Source: Archilochus colubris
Taxonomy: Eukaryota; Chordata; Aves; Apodiformes; Trochilidae
DNA: 64,000 nt
NCBI GenBank assembly: GCA_023079485.1
Contig: CM041083.1
Location: forward strand, 155,638,552 to 155,702,551
Reading direction: 5' to 3'
Position numbers and translations under genes: made by a program
Notes under the pieces: model-generated
What the model was told of the DNA's origin: nothing
The model's input: the letters and a program-made list of their open reading frames with translations, nothing else
Databases searched by the model: none
Shown: piece after piece, positions 49,353-59,871 of the stretch
Layout of the letters: each line of letters opens with the position of its first letter
Numbering within the stretch: the first letter of the stretch is position 1

Positions 49353-50015
49353 TGTTACGATCCGAGTTATTATTTATATTTTGATTGCGAGGAAAATTCA
49401 GCCACTGACTCAGAGACGACGCTTGAATTGACAAATAACCAGACCGCTGGATTTAAAATTAGTTACAAAAGTTTATTTCGAAACAGGGAAAGCTGGTTAT
49501 AAAAGCAATAAGACCTTTTGTATAAAGTAACCACCTTAATCGAAGGTCGTTAAGAGTAACAAAGGGAGAAACAAAAGAGAGAAAATATCACCGTCTGCGC
49601 AGGGCCAGTCCTCGGGCTGGAGAGTTGATCCTGGTTCTTCGGGCTGGGAGCTGCTTGTGGTTTTCGCCGTTGAGTCGCTGCTCTGTCTTTCCGTAGCTGG
49701 AAATCGGGGTGACGAGCTGAGGAGACGTCGAGCCGAAGAAGCGAGCGCTTTTCCCGTCTTTTCCTAGGGTTATTTATCCCTCAAAAAGAAAGCAGGGGTC
49801 ACTTCATTCAAGATGGCCCTGATACATACAAATCTCCAGGCTTCCTGGGATGAGTCAGTTCTTAGCTTTGTGTCCTGGAACCCTGCTAGGTTTGGGCAAC
49901 CAGGTGTCTGTCAGGCATTCCTTGAGATAAACATATGGTATTTACCAGCCAGGTGAAGGAAAAAAACTGGTCCGAGAGACATATTTTGTATTTTCAGTTC
50001 CACATGTATACCACA
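49353..50015 (-). mobile_element. Solo LTR of an endogenous retrovirus, family C, young
   Basis: The 663-bp element begins (minus strand) TGTGGTATACATGTGG at 50015 and ends GGATCGTAACA at 49353, that is TG...CA, and is flanked by identical 5-bp CTCAC repeats. On the minus strand a TATA-like box (GGGATAAATAACCC) lies at 49769-49782 and AATAAA at 49472-49477, about 120 bp before the 3' end, as in U3-R-U5. Many intact CpG sites remain at 49590-49760, unlike the rest of the window, which argues for a recent insertion. No gag, pol or env lies beside it, so recombination between two LTRs probably left this solo copy. Confidence 0.88.
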
Positions 50016-50020
50016 CTCAC
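50016..50020. repeat. Target-site duplication, right copy (LTR family C)
   Basis: CTCAC, matching 49348-49352. A 5-bp duplication fits several ERV classes. Confidence 0.75.
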
Positions 50021-50329
50021 ATTATTTGTATTTCTATTATTGTTATTTATTTTATTTTATTCATTTTATTTTATTCCTAGCTACTCCAATTACTGCATCT
50101 CTTTTTACATACATCCAATTAGTGCATTTTCTTGATGACAAGGAACTCTTGACAATTTTTTTTCCTATTATGACTATTTCTGCTTGTCACTTCCTCTGTG
50201 GTATCTTTGTAAATTATATGGCTTCTAATTTGTCACTTCACTATAAAATTACTTCACATACTTCCTAATTAGGTTATTTCTTCCTTAGATTTAAGCCTAA
50301 AGCTTCATCCATTTTACTTCCACTACCCC
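50021..50329. other. T-rich non-coding DNA
   Basis: Opens with (TTTAT)n-like sequence at about 50035-50080. Hydrophobic frames of 66-80 codons here reflect the T-rich composition. Confidence 0.55.
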
Positions 50330-51000
50330 AGAATAACAAAATGACAGATTTTTAGGGGTTGGAAGGGACACCTCTGGAGATCCTCTATTCACAAACCTAT
50401 GCTAAAGCAGGTTCATATAAAGCTGGTGGCACAGGTTTGTGTCCAGGTGGGTTTTGAATATCTCCAGAGAAGGTGACTCCACAACCTCTCTGGGCCGTGT
50501 GCTTCAGTGCTCTGTTACTGATGAAGTAATGAAATTTTTCCTCATATTCTGATGGAATGTCCAAGGGTTTAGTTTATGCCAGTTGTCCTTTGTTGTGTCA
50601 CTGGGCACCGCTGTAAAGATCTGACCTCATTATCTTGATATCCACTCTTTAGACATTAATAAACATTGTAAGATCCCATCAGTCATCTCCAAGCTGAACA
50701 GACTTGGCTCTCTCAGCTTAAGAGAGCTGCTCCATTTCCATAGTCATCCTGGTATCCCTCTGCTGGACTCTCTCCAGTAGTTCCTTGTCTTCCTTGAACT
50801 GAGGGGCAGAACTGGGCACCGTAATTCAGATGTGGCATCACCAGGGAAGATTAGAGGGGTGGGATAAGCTCTCCTGATCTTGATCTGCTGGCCATACTCT
50901 TCTTAACACACCGCAGGATGCCATTGTCCTTAAGGGACACAAGGGTACATTGCTGGCTCATGCTTAACTTGTCAACCAGGATTCCCAATTTCCAGTTTCA
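50330..51000 (-). mobile_element. CR1 LINE fragment with 3' end
   Basis: Minus-strand CR1 of about 670 bp. The tail side (50330) reads agaataacaaaatgacagat then ggggttggaagggaca, followed by a ccagagaaggtgactccaca block at 50463, tccaagctgaacagacttgg at 50688, tctgctggactctctccagt at 50759 and a ttgaactgaggggcagaact block. It ends in the part complementary to the region just after the RT palm (catgcttaacttgtcaacc). Frames are broken. Confidence 0.9.
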
Positions 51001-51521
51001 ACATCTATGTGGCATTTTATTCAGTCTTTGCATATCTGTTTCTGCCACTATAGTGCCTCATTTATCTATGTCCAACTTGAAATGAAGGTGTATGCCTTTT
51101 ATCTTTTTTTTTAATCTTTTATATATATTTTGCTGCACTTTGTAGTGAGGTTTATCTTCTAAGGTTTAAATACATCATTTTAGTCCTATTTTCCCACATC
51201 AACTATGTCTCTAAAAATAAAATAAGTGAACTGATGGATGCCATGAAACAGCCCCAAATCACTTCCTAAAATAGGTGGGTAAGTGGAAGCTGCCTACTGG
51301 GAATTACGTTTGACTGTGATCAGAATTTGTGGACCATACACAGGAATGTTTTGAGAGACTGGTAGTTGTCATAGGCCAAAAGCATACCTGGGGCCTTTTT
51401 AACAACTAGCAGCAGAATTGATTGGATTGCAGTGCCTGGGAATATTTTCTTACATTATTTAATGGAATAGCATGGAATCAAGCCATTGTATACATTGTAT
51501 TGGTGATATAAAATGATGTTT

Positions 51522-51630
51522 TATTTCTTTTTGTTTGGTTGGGTTTTGTTTGTTTGGGGGTTTTTAGCATTCTGGGGTTTGGGGAATTTTGGGCTTGTGG
51601 GTATTTTTGTGTTGTTGTTTGTTTTATTTT
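51522..51630. repeat. G/T-rich low-complexity tract
   Basis: Runs of 1-5 G and 2-5 T alternate for about 110 bp with few A or C. Confidence 0.8.
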
Positions 51631-51638
51631 TAATTATT

Positions 51639-51665
51639 ATTAAGATAATAAAATATTATCTTAAT
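51639..51665. repeat. Hairpin, 12-bp stem, followed by a direct repeat
   Basis: ATTAAGATAATA, loop AAA, TATTATCTTAAT. A third ATTAAGATAAT follows at about 51670. Confidence 0.85.
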
Positions 51666-54600
51666 TACTATTAAGATAATAGATATTTCTTAAAGTGTTT
51701 TGGTAGCTCTGGTGCATGTAGCTCAACAACTTGCTTGGTTGATCCATTTGTAAAGTGTCAGTTTTAATTATACACTGCCTATTTAACCTGCACACTGCCC
51801 AATATAAATATTGGCAGTTTTAAGTTATCTATAAGTCCAGAATTTCATACTCTGTTCATCTTTCATCAGGTAACTGAGTTAAAGTAATTTCCTTCAGCAT
51901 GTTTGCCAAGGCCCATATTCAGCTTCTCCAGCTATAGGTGACTAAATGAAGTCTAATGTAATTACGAGCCCAAAATCAAATTGTATCCTACTGACACAGA
52001 ACTCTGGAGAATGATGCTATCTATTGCAATACTTAAGGCTCTGGCAGATGCACCTGCTGTGACAAGAACTTAACAAAGACCTGAGCTTGCCAAAGACCTG
52101 AAAAAGAACCAAGATTTCTGGTTGTTGAATCCTGATTGCTTTTTTCATGCACTTACCTTGCTTTTTGGCAAGGGTATACTTGACTAGAGTATAAACTGAG
52201 CCCCACCAGAGTCCTGATTTGAGTCTGCCATCCTCAGAGCAGTAAGTATGAACCCAAGGAAAGTCCTAGAGGTTGAGAGTCATCATCTCACTGGTAAGTG
52301 ATTGTGCTTTTTTTCCTTTTATCTCATTATATAGATTCTTTATTTTATCTATCTTTGTTCAGTTTTTGTTCATCCTACCTGGACCCAAGCTGGGCTCCAT
52401 GTTTTTCGATGCAGGGCAGTGGCTGGCACCACAGATACCAACTTGGCCTTCTGTTAGTACTTCCAAGATTGTTACCAGTTCAGAGTCTGATAAGCCCTCT
52501 TTTTTCTGTGGAGACTCTCTGACTCCAGACTAAGGGCAGTGAAGCTGAGACAGGGTGTGAGTCTGAGAGACAGAGAGCAATTTTAGAAGAAATGGAAACT
52601 GAAGTAGGCCCACTGAGGTAGAACATTCTGTTACAGTAAGAGCTGACCTATTTAAAGACTAGTCACTCTAACAGGCCTCTGATAGGAAATCTTATCTTCA
52701 AAACCTGCTCGATTTGATGTCAGCTTCTCTGCTTTAAGGCAGCCTTAATGGGGTCCAATGCAGCAAAATAAAAGATAAAGTCTACGACAATGCTTCTCAA
52801 TCCATGAATTATTCCCATTGCTTTTAATTGTCTCACATCTTTGATGAGCTATAAAAATTCTTGTCTCAATCCTGAAAAGTAGCAAGTTTGACCCTCTTCC
52901 ATGACTCTGACAGGAAGAGAGAATCACCTATCTTACTCACCTCTGCTCAAAGAATTTTAAAACTGGAAGAGAATAAGACATGCCTGGTCAGCTAGGAGAG
53001 ATGTGAGTGCAGGAGGTTCATAGTGATGTTGGATAAACTCCTCTGTTCAGAATTTGTTTAGTTCTATATCAAGCACTCCATTGTCTGAAAGGAACAGGAA
53101 AATATATGATTGTTAGGCTAAGGTTGTTCTCATCTACTTAATATGCTGATAATTTTAAAACGTAAGGTGCAGCTAATCAAATAAAACAATCTGTTAAAGG
53201 TAATGTCCTTGGCACTTAAGCAATCAAGACCACTTTTAAACTATTGCTGAAATGATCAGTGTGAGTAATTTCATTATACATACCTAATAAATGCACCATT
53301 AAAAGTGTAGAAAAAATCCAGCAGAAATCTTAGGTTATAATGTCTCAGTGGTAAGAGACCATGATGGGAAAAACAGTTATGGCTTAACATATGAGTAAAG
53401 TCAACACAAACATAAGAAAAAGCAAAGGAAGTACTGGAACATACACAGAAGATGAACTTGTGGTTTCTGGCTAGTTAATTAAAAGTTTTATTTGCTGCTA
53501 ATATATATTAACAGAAAACACCATGGTCATAACTTATCTTTAGAAAAAACTAATTAAGGAAAAAGATATAACTGAGAGAAAGGCTAACCTAACTTTTACT
53601 TTGTTCCCTTATTTTATGTTTTTAAGAAAAAAAAATAAAGGCTAATGTAATAGCAGTAGTAAAAGAAAAGCACTTAAAAGAGGAAAAAAAAAAACAAACT
53701 CAGAAATCTTTGTTGCATGAGACACAGCTTCCTAACAGCTGCATTTGCAGAAAAAAAGTTAGCAACAGATGACAGTGCCTTTGCTGTGTTATTCTCCTAC
53801 TGAGTATAGAAGTGCCAGAAAGCTTGGAAGAGTATTTAGAAAGTCTTGACAATTTAGTGAGTTGTTTTTAAAAAAAAAAAAAACAAAACTTTTAAGAAAA
53901 GTTTTCTTAAAAAAAAATTCTGGGAGAAACAAGAAAAACTTTGTGGTATGGTTGTTTTGCTCTTGTTACAAAAAGCATCATATCAAGAGGTACAAGGGTA
54001 CTATAAATAACATGGAAGAGATCTCCAGCTCTCAGCTGTAGCATCCAGCTACCTTTTAAGCATTGTAACTGCTTCTGAAAGAGAGGAGTGTGACACATCT
54101 TAAGCTGCTAATACTCTTCTGCTAAGCACAAGGAGAGTGGAATAAACAAGAAGAAATGGTGATAAAAGGTGATACTCAAATTGTTTTTTTTGTCACCCTC
54201 TGAAATATTTTCCAGCATTACATAAAAGTGTTTAAGTTCTAAGCTATGTTTCAAAATCATTTTTTATAAATAAAGATTAAGGAATTTGAATAAGTATCTA
54301 AACAAATTTTACTGAAAAATTAGATAAAATTGATGGGTTTAAATTATTCTTTTGGGAACATGAAGCCTCTTTTTGAACAGATATTTTCCTGATTAAATGG
54401 CTGAAACAATATTTTTAAAGATTCAAAATTTTATTCTTTTATCTGGAAAATATCAACTTTTCTGTCTAGCCATTTACTTCTTAACCTGACTACTAACTTC
54501 TTACCTACCATTTTACCACTATGGCGATAATTTCTACCCACAGTTTTGAGAACTAAAGAACAATGAGTCTGGAAATTTGGGAAGCTGAATTTTAAAAACA

Positions 54601-54829
54601 TGTTTAAAAAATATTTTCTTGCAAAAAAGAAGGGGAAATATCTTCATGTGTTTTTGCAAATCTGAAAGTATATATGCATGTATTTGCAAATATTATTTAC
54701 ATACAAATCCACATATTAAGTGTATACTTTTATCTATTCACTTTAGACTTTGACAAAGCAATGTTCCCTTGCAGTTTCAAAAGCTAACCATATCCTGGAC
54801 TAAATCTAAAGACTAATTAACAGCAAGTT

Positions 54830-55046
54830 AAGGGAGGAGACTCTTCCCTTATACTCATGAGAACCTACCTGAGTACTGTGTCCTGTTGAGTCCCCAACAT
54901 ACAATGGGAATGTAGCTGTTGGAACCAGCCCAAAGAAGGGCCACAAAAATGATCAGATGTCTGGAGTAACTTTCCCATGAAGACAGTCAGGGTTCTTCAG
55001 TCTGGAGAAGAATAGGCTCTGGGGACACCTTATAGTGGCCTTCCAG
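54830..55046 (+). mobile_element. CR1 LINE copy, left half, interrupted
   Basis: Plus-strand CR1: a cttatactcatgagaaccta block at 54849, the equivalent of the ORF2 word region at 54930-55000, then ggggacaccttatagtggcc at 55021 up to ttccag at 55046. The sequence then switches abruptly to a minus-strand CR1 tail. The continuation of this copy resumes at about 55688. Confidence 0.85.
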
Positions 55047-55687
55047 AATCACAGGATGTTAGAGGTCAGAAGATCATCGGGTCTAACATTCCTCCCAGAG
55101 CAGGACCACCTCGAATAGGTCACACAGGAACATGTCCACGTGGCTTTTGAATGTCTCCAGAGAAGGAGACTCCACAACCTCACTGGGCATCCTGTTCCAA
55201 TGTTCTGTCACTCTCACAGTGAAAAATCTTTTCCTTACGCTTACACAGAAGCTCCTATGGTCCAGCTTGCAGCCATTGCCCCTAGTCCTATTGTTGGACA
55301 TGAATGAGAAGAGCCTGGCTCCATCCTCCTGACACTCACCCTTTACATATTTAAAAACATTAATGAGGTGACCCCTCAGTCTCCTCTTCTCCAAGCTAAA
55401 GAAAATCAGCTCCTTCAGCCTTTCCTCATAATGGAGATGTTCCACTCCCTTCTTCATCTCTGTGGCTCTGAGTTGGACTCTTTCAAGCAGTTCCCTGTTC
55501 TTTTTGAATTGAGGGGCCCAGAACTGGACATAGTATTCCAGATGCAGCTTCACCAGAGCAAAATAGCAGAGGAGGAGCTCCTCTTTCAACATACTAACCA
55601 AATCCCTTCCCACCCCAAGATGCCATTGGCCTTCTCAACCACCAGGGCACATTGCTGATTCATGGTCAACCTCCTGTCCACTGAACA
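55047..55687 (-). mobile_element. CR1 LINE copy inserted into an older CR1
   Basis: A 640-bp minus-strand CR1 copy. Its 3' end (55047) is a shortened octamer form (aatcacaggatgtta), followed by the standard tail (ctccacaacctcactgggca at 55170) and the ORF2 C-terminal region up to ttgctgattcatggtcaacc at 55653. The frame is annotated separately. Confidence 0.92.
55083..55613 (-). pseudogene. CR1 ORF2 C-terminal fragment (reverse transcriptase)
   Basis: An open minus-strand frame of 176 codons without an ATG start. It carries the CR1 ORF2 words [43 protein letters not shown] and [19 protein letters not shown], then the C-terminal LETFKSH region and a normal stop. The catalytic palm is missing because the element is 5'-truncated. 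Unlike the copy at 45015 it reads through to the ORF2 C-terminus without a frameshift. It is not functional alone. Confidence 0.92.
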
Positions 55688-55985
55688 AAGCCTACAGAAC
55701 AGCTGGAGAGACTTTTTGCAAGGGCATATTGTGATAGGACAAGGGGGAATGGTTTTAAATGGAAAGGTAGTGGATTTAGACTAGATAACAGGAAGAAATT
55801 ATTTCCAATAAGGCTGGTGATAAACAGGGAGGATTTGCTCAGGCATAAGATTGGAAGTGTTGAAGGCCAGATATGATGGGGCTTCAGGCAACCTGGTCTA
55901 GTGGAAGGTGCTCCTGCCCATGGCAAAGGGGTTGGAACTAGATGGTCTTTAAGTTCTCTTCTAACACAGAAATTATCTGATGGGA
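55688..55985 (+). mobile_element. CR1 LINE copy, right half, resumed after the insertion
   Basis: Continues the copy that stops at 55046: acagctggagagactttttg at 55699, gggcatattgtgataggaca at 55721, a ggctggtgataaacaggg block, ggcaacctggtctagtggaa at 55887, ttggaactagatggtcttta at 55932, and a decayed octamer (attatctgatggga) at the end. About a dozen bases expected between the two halves are missing. Confidence 0.9.
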
Positions 55986-56735
55986 ATATGCCATGAAAAC
56001 AGATGTTTTTCAGTTAGACTATGTAATATTTTATATGAAAAACAAATTTAAAATAGTGTAAGCCTGTGTCATATGGATTTAAATGTCTCCAGTACAAGTT
56101 AAAATATGAAACAAATGAGCTGCCAAAGTTTCTTTGCAATTTGTATAGAAAATCAGGCTAGATTACTATTGAGGAAGAATCTAAAAAAAACCATTTTATT
56201 ATTTAAAATAAAACTATTTTCTGAAAACTTGTAACTAACCAACCAATATTCAAATGGGTATTACAGGACTGAAAGTGAGGAAGATTGTTCTAATTCTTTC
56301 TTCTGTTCTTTTAACTTTGTAAGAATTTTGCTTTTTTTAATCCCTTGTATATGTTACAATAGATTCACATATACTTGGATTCAATAAATAGGGGGGAAAA
56401 TAATCACTGTTAGCAACATCTACTAGGTTCTGACAAAATTTTATTAATAAATTAATCTGTAATTATTAATCCATACTCACTTCTGACCACTACATTTTGT
56501 GCTTCACTGTCAAATTACAATCATCTTTCTGGTCATAAAGGATTCCAGAGACACAAGTGTTCTTGTGATCTTCAGAGATCTACAAACCCCAGCAAACAGA
56601 AAATCTTGGATGATGAACAGACCTATTCAGAGGAAAATTTACCATGATGCAGAACCCCAGAAAAACTAGTTGTGAAAAAACTCCAACTCTAAAGCAGCAA
56701 ATTATGTGAGTTTGTGGAAGACTTCTTATACAAAG

Positions 56736-56850
56736 TGAAAACCAACCAACCAACCAAAACCCAAAAAAACCCCAACAAAAAAAAACTCCAACAAAAAAAA
56801 AAACCCAAACCAAACCAAAATGAAAAAACCCAACAAACAAAAAACTCAAA
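56736..56850. repeat. A/C-rich low-complexity tract with (CCAA)n
   Basis: Begins with four CCAA units, then A-runs broken by CC, CCC and CCCC. The frame of 109 codons on the minus strand (56580-56909) that runs through it is a composition effect. Confidence 0.85.
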
Positions 56851-57390
56851 AGTGAACAAAGAGCAACAATAAAAATTTCTCTATTAAAAGGTAACTTTAT
56901 TATCATCACAGATGGCTGGACAATTTTTAGAATTTGGCAGTGAGTACTTAAACATAAGATTTTCCTAACTCACTGGTCTGTCATGTCTGATTTATTGTCT
57001 CTGGCAATGGAAATTTCTTCAAAGCAAGAATAAAAAATAAATTAATATGATGCACCTACACAAATCAGGAATGTCATACTCACTATTGTCCTCTTGGATG
57101 AGTGGTTTTATATGACAAATGGGAATTTATTACTGCAGTTTGAGACTGCTGTTATTATCAGCTGCCAAAATATCAGCAGATTACAATTCCTTCTTTTGTC
57201 TCCTCTGGAAGAGACAGGGCTGTTGTCAGAAGGGCTGTTGCATGAATGCAGAGCCAGCAGTACAGTGGGCATAGTGTAGTTATGAATATGAAACATGCAG
57301 GGACTTTTTGTAAAGATCTGTGTTTTATTTTTGTATAAACTTTTTTTTGTGATGAAATCAGAGCCAAAGAGCTGTTTTTTATTTGTTAAA

Positions 57391-57430
57391 TCTGATAAGG
57401 TTAAGGGCCCTCTGATGAGGTTAAGTGCCA
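57391..57430. repeat. 20-bp tandem duplication
   Basis: TCTGATAAGGTTAAGGGCCC followed by TCTGATGAGGTTAAGTGCCA: 17 of 20 identical. Confidence 0.85.
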
Positions 57431-58220
57431 TGAGTCTATGAGTACCAGCACTTTCTGTAACTTTTCTTTCATTTAAGAATAAGTGCAAATATTTCCCCTC
57501 TGTCATTAATTTCACTGATAATAAAGATCTCAGTTGAATTGTACTGAAGAATTCTGATACCTAGAGGAAGTACATGTAGGAAACCAAATGAAAGTAAAGG
57601 TCTACTCAGATAGTGGGGTCCTGACACTCCTATTTACTAGTGGTCCCTGAAAAAAAAATACTTGCTGAGAAAGGTGAGTGCCCTTACTTCATAAAATCAG
57701 AAAACAGCACAAGATTTTTTCTGCTTCTTCTACCATAAAGCTAACTTTGCTTCTAGTTTTGTAAGGCTTTGTCAGTTAACATTATTGATAGTTTTGCCAG
57801 TTGTAGCACACTGATATGAAAGTAACATCATTGCATTATTTGACAGTCTCTATAATCTCACTCACTTTTCAGTAAAGCTGTGATTTGTTTGAACCCCCTG
57901 GGTAATTGTCATTACTCCTGGGTACTGAACAGAGAATTTAATAGGTTTATCTTACCCTTGTGGCTATTAAAAGAGTTTAACCTTGCCTGCACCTACCAGT
58001 TGGGATGGGTCTGAACATTATTCTAATCCACTGAGCATCACAGTATAGCATGGCATAACATGGGTCTAATTTCCATAAAATATTTAACCAGAACATTATC
58101 AGTCCAAAAACTATTACCTAAAGGGGAGCTTATACCATCACAATATGTTTTCAAATAAGTATTTCCTAATTCAAAATAAAGGAACTATTAATTGAGAGAA
58201 TTAGTTTTACAGTGCTATAT

Positions 58221-58385
58221 TCACAAAAGTGTATGGTTGGAAAAGACCTCAAAGATCACTGAGGACAGAAAAAAAGCCCAAGATGCCCACTAGAATGTGT
58301 CCTGTGGTGCCAGATTTGCACATTTTTAAATACCTGAGTGGTAACTGAGGTGGTAACTCCACCACTGACAACCTCCAAAAAAAAA
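58221..58385 (-). mobile_element. CR1 LINE 3' tail fragment
   Basis: tatggttggaaaagacctca at 58232, a gatcactgaggacag block, a cctgtggtgccagatttgca block at 58301, then taactccaccactgacaacc at 58354, which follow the minus-strand CR1 tail order. It ends in an A-run. Confidence 0.75.
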
Positions 58386-59634
58386 AAAAAATTCTTTAAA
58401 ATATTTAAAATATGCTGAACTGATATTAATTTTTTATTTTTTGATAATGTTCACGTTGATTTATTGTCAAATAGACAATATTGTCTACAATTTGTCGTAC
58501 AGATTTATTGTCAAATAAATTCAGAAACATTTTAACAATTAGATTCAAAATAGCCAATATTTTAAACTATTTCAGTAAAAATTTTGACTTTCATCTGATA
58601 GTCTGAAACTACTTTGTGAAGCGTAACATGTTTTTAGACAAGATTTTGATAAAATATCCATTAAGATTAATGCATCTACTACATAATTTGAGATTTTGAA
58701 TTGCGAGTAAATGCCCAAAGAACAGATTGGTGATTATCTAACTAAATACTTAGGAAAGGTAATCACTCTAATTTTCATGTAACATCAAATATATGAGACA
58801 TAGAGAAATTAATAAAGTTATATTTTCTGAATTGCAGCCTCATCTCCTAATTTTTTATTATTTTATCCAAGATGTTATTTTCACTGTTTGTGGTACAGTT
58901 ATAATTTTCTTCTCCTGGCCACTAGATCTAATAGTTCTAGTCAAAACCAAATACATTGAAAATGCTGTTACCTGAACTAAGGAATCTAACCTTACAGAAT
59001 AGGAAGAGTGATGTTAACAAGAGTCATCTTTTCTACTGAATTTTCATGGAACTTGAGGAACAGAAGCTGACACAGCTGTTTGCACCAATGAATTCTTGAT
59101 AGTCTTAGAACTGTAGACTGCCATTACTGGCTAGAATATCAATAGAGCAAATAATTTTAACTATAAAATTACTTTCCTGAAGACTTCCTGAAATATGTTA
59201 AATGCCTTGTGCGTAAGAAAGGAAAGCAATTATGTTTCCAGATGGAAACGATAAGATTGCATTTTCTCCAGAACAGATAATGTTTGCCAATGAAGTCCTT
59301 GCTATGAGAGAGACTACAGTAAATGTGTCTTTTCAAGATTAAATTGATGCAATCTACTTTATTATTTTGATTGAAAAAATCTTCAAAGATGTTTGTGTTG
59401 ACTTTCTCATCTCACACAGAATTAAAAGATTTAATTATGTGAAATGGATTTTAGAGGGTTTATGCTGCAGCAATAAACATTATTGTAGAATAAAACATTT
59501 TTATTTATTGCCAAATAATTAGCAAGTTTTGGTTGGTTGGTTGGTTGGGGTTTTTGTGTGTTTTTATTGTTTTTTTTCCCTTACCCTTGAAATATGTCAA
59601 GCTGAATTAATATAGGAAATTTTTCCCTACACCT
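58386..59634. other. AT-rich non-coding DNA
   Basis: Nothing recognised apart from a (GGTT)n/T-rich tract at 59529-59575. Confidence 0.55.
59529..59575. repeat. (GGTT)n microsatellite and G/T-rich tract
   Basis: Five GGTT units, then GGGG and T-runs. Confidence 0.85.
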
Positions 59635-59642
59635 ATCTAGAG
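59635..59642. repeat. Target-site duplication, left copy (hAT element)
   Basis: ATCTAGAG, matching ATCTAGTC at 59864-59871 in 6 of 8 bases. Confidence 0.65.
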
Positions 59643-59731
59643 CAGTGATCTCCAAAGTGGGGTTCAGGCAACAGAGTGCAGCATGAGTCTTTTGGTTGAA
59701 GAATAAAATATTAGAACTGTAGGCATACATA

Positions 59732-59776
<45 letters not shown>

Positions 59777-59863
59777 ATAATAAATAAATATTTATATATT
59801 GAGGGGGTGAAGATAAAGTTTTCACCTGCGGGGGTGGATGATCAAAAAGTTTGGAGAGCACTG
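59643..59863. mobile_element. Non-autonomous hAT (Charlie-like) DNA transposon
   Basis: A 221-bp element with terminal inverted repeats: the left end starts CAGTGATCTCCAAA, and the right end read on the other strand starts CAGTGCTCTCCAAA (13 of 14 equal). CAGTG with CTCCAAA-type ends is typical of hAT/Charlie elements, and hAT makes 8-bp target duplications, as seen here (ATCTAGNN). There is no transposase frame, so it would have been mobilised in trans. A (TA)n microsatellite has grown inside it. The 65-codon minus frame across it is not a gene. Confidence 0.8.
59735..59776. repeat. (TA)n microsatellite inside the hAT element
   Basis: A pure TA run of about 30 bases followed by TTATATA and ATAA variants. 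Confidence 0.9.
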
Positions 59864-59871
59864 ATCTAGTC
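59864..59871. repeat. Target-site duplication, right copy (hAT element)
   Basis: ATCTAGTC; see the left copy. Confidence 0.65.

Larger units (their letters stand above)
51001..54829. other. Non-coding DNA, mostly unique
   Basis: Contains a G/T-rich tract at 51522-51630, a hairpin at 51639-51665, and a less AT-rich patch at 51880-52740 with an 86-codon frame (52273-52533) of unknown relation. It also holds A-runs near 53685-53695 and 53870-53882 and a small inverted repeat near 53890-53909. Confidence 0.5.
55986..58220. other. Non-coding DNA
   Basis: Contains an A/C-rich tract at 56736-56850 and a 20-bp tandem repeat at 57391-57430. The longest non-CR1 frame in the window (minus, 57108-57515, no family known) is discussed as a finding. 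Confidence 0.5.

Noticed and set aside
52273..52533. An 86-codon plus-strand protein
   Set aside because: It overlaps another frame, half of it is T-rich hydrophobic noise, and it has no recognised family. The less AT-rich patch around it may be an old repeat.
56580..56909. A 109-codon hydrophobic minus-strand protein
   Set aside because: Its core is the complement of the A/C-rich tract at 56736-56850.
59664..59861. A 65-codon minus-strand gene
   Set aside because: Lies wholly inside the hAT MITE and reads through a (TA)n microsatellite as repeated Y-I codons.
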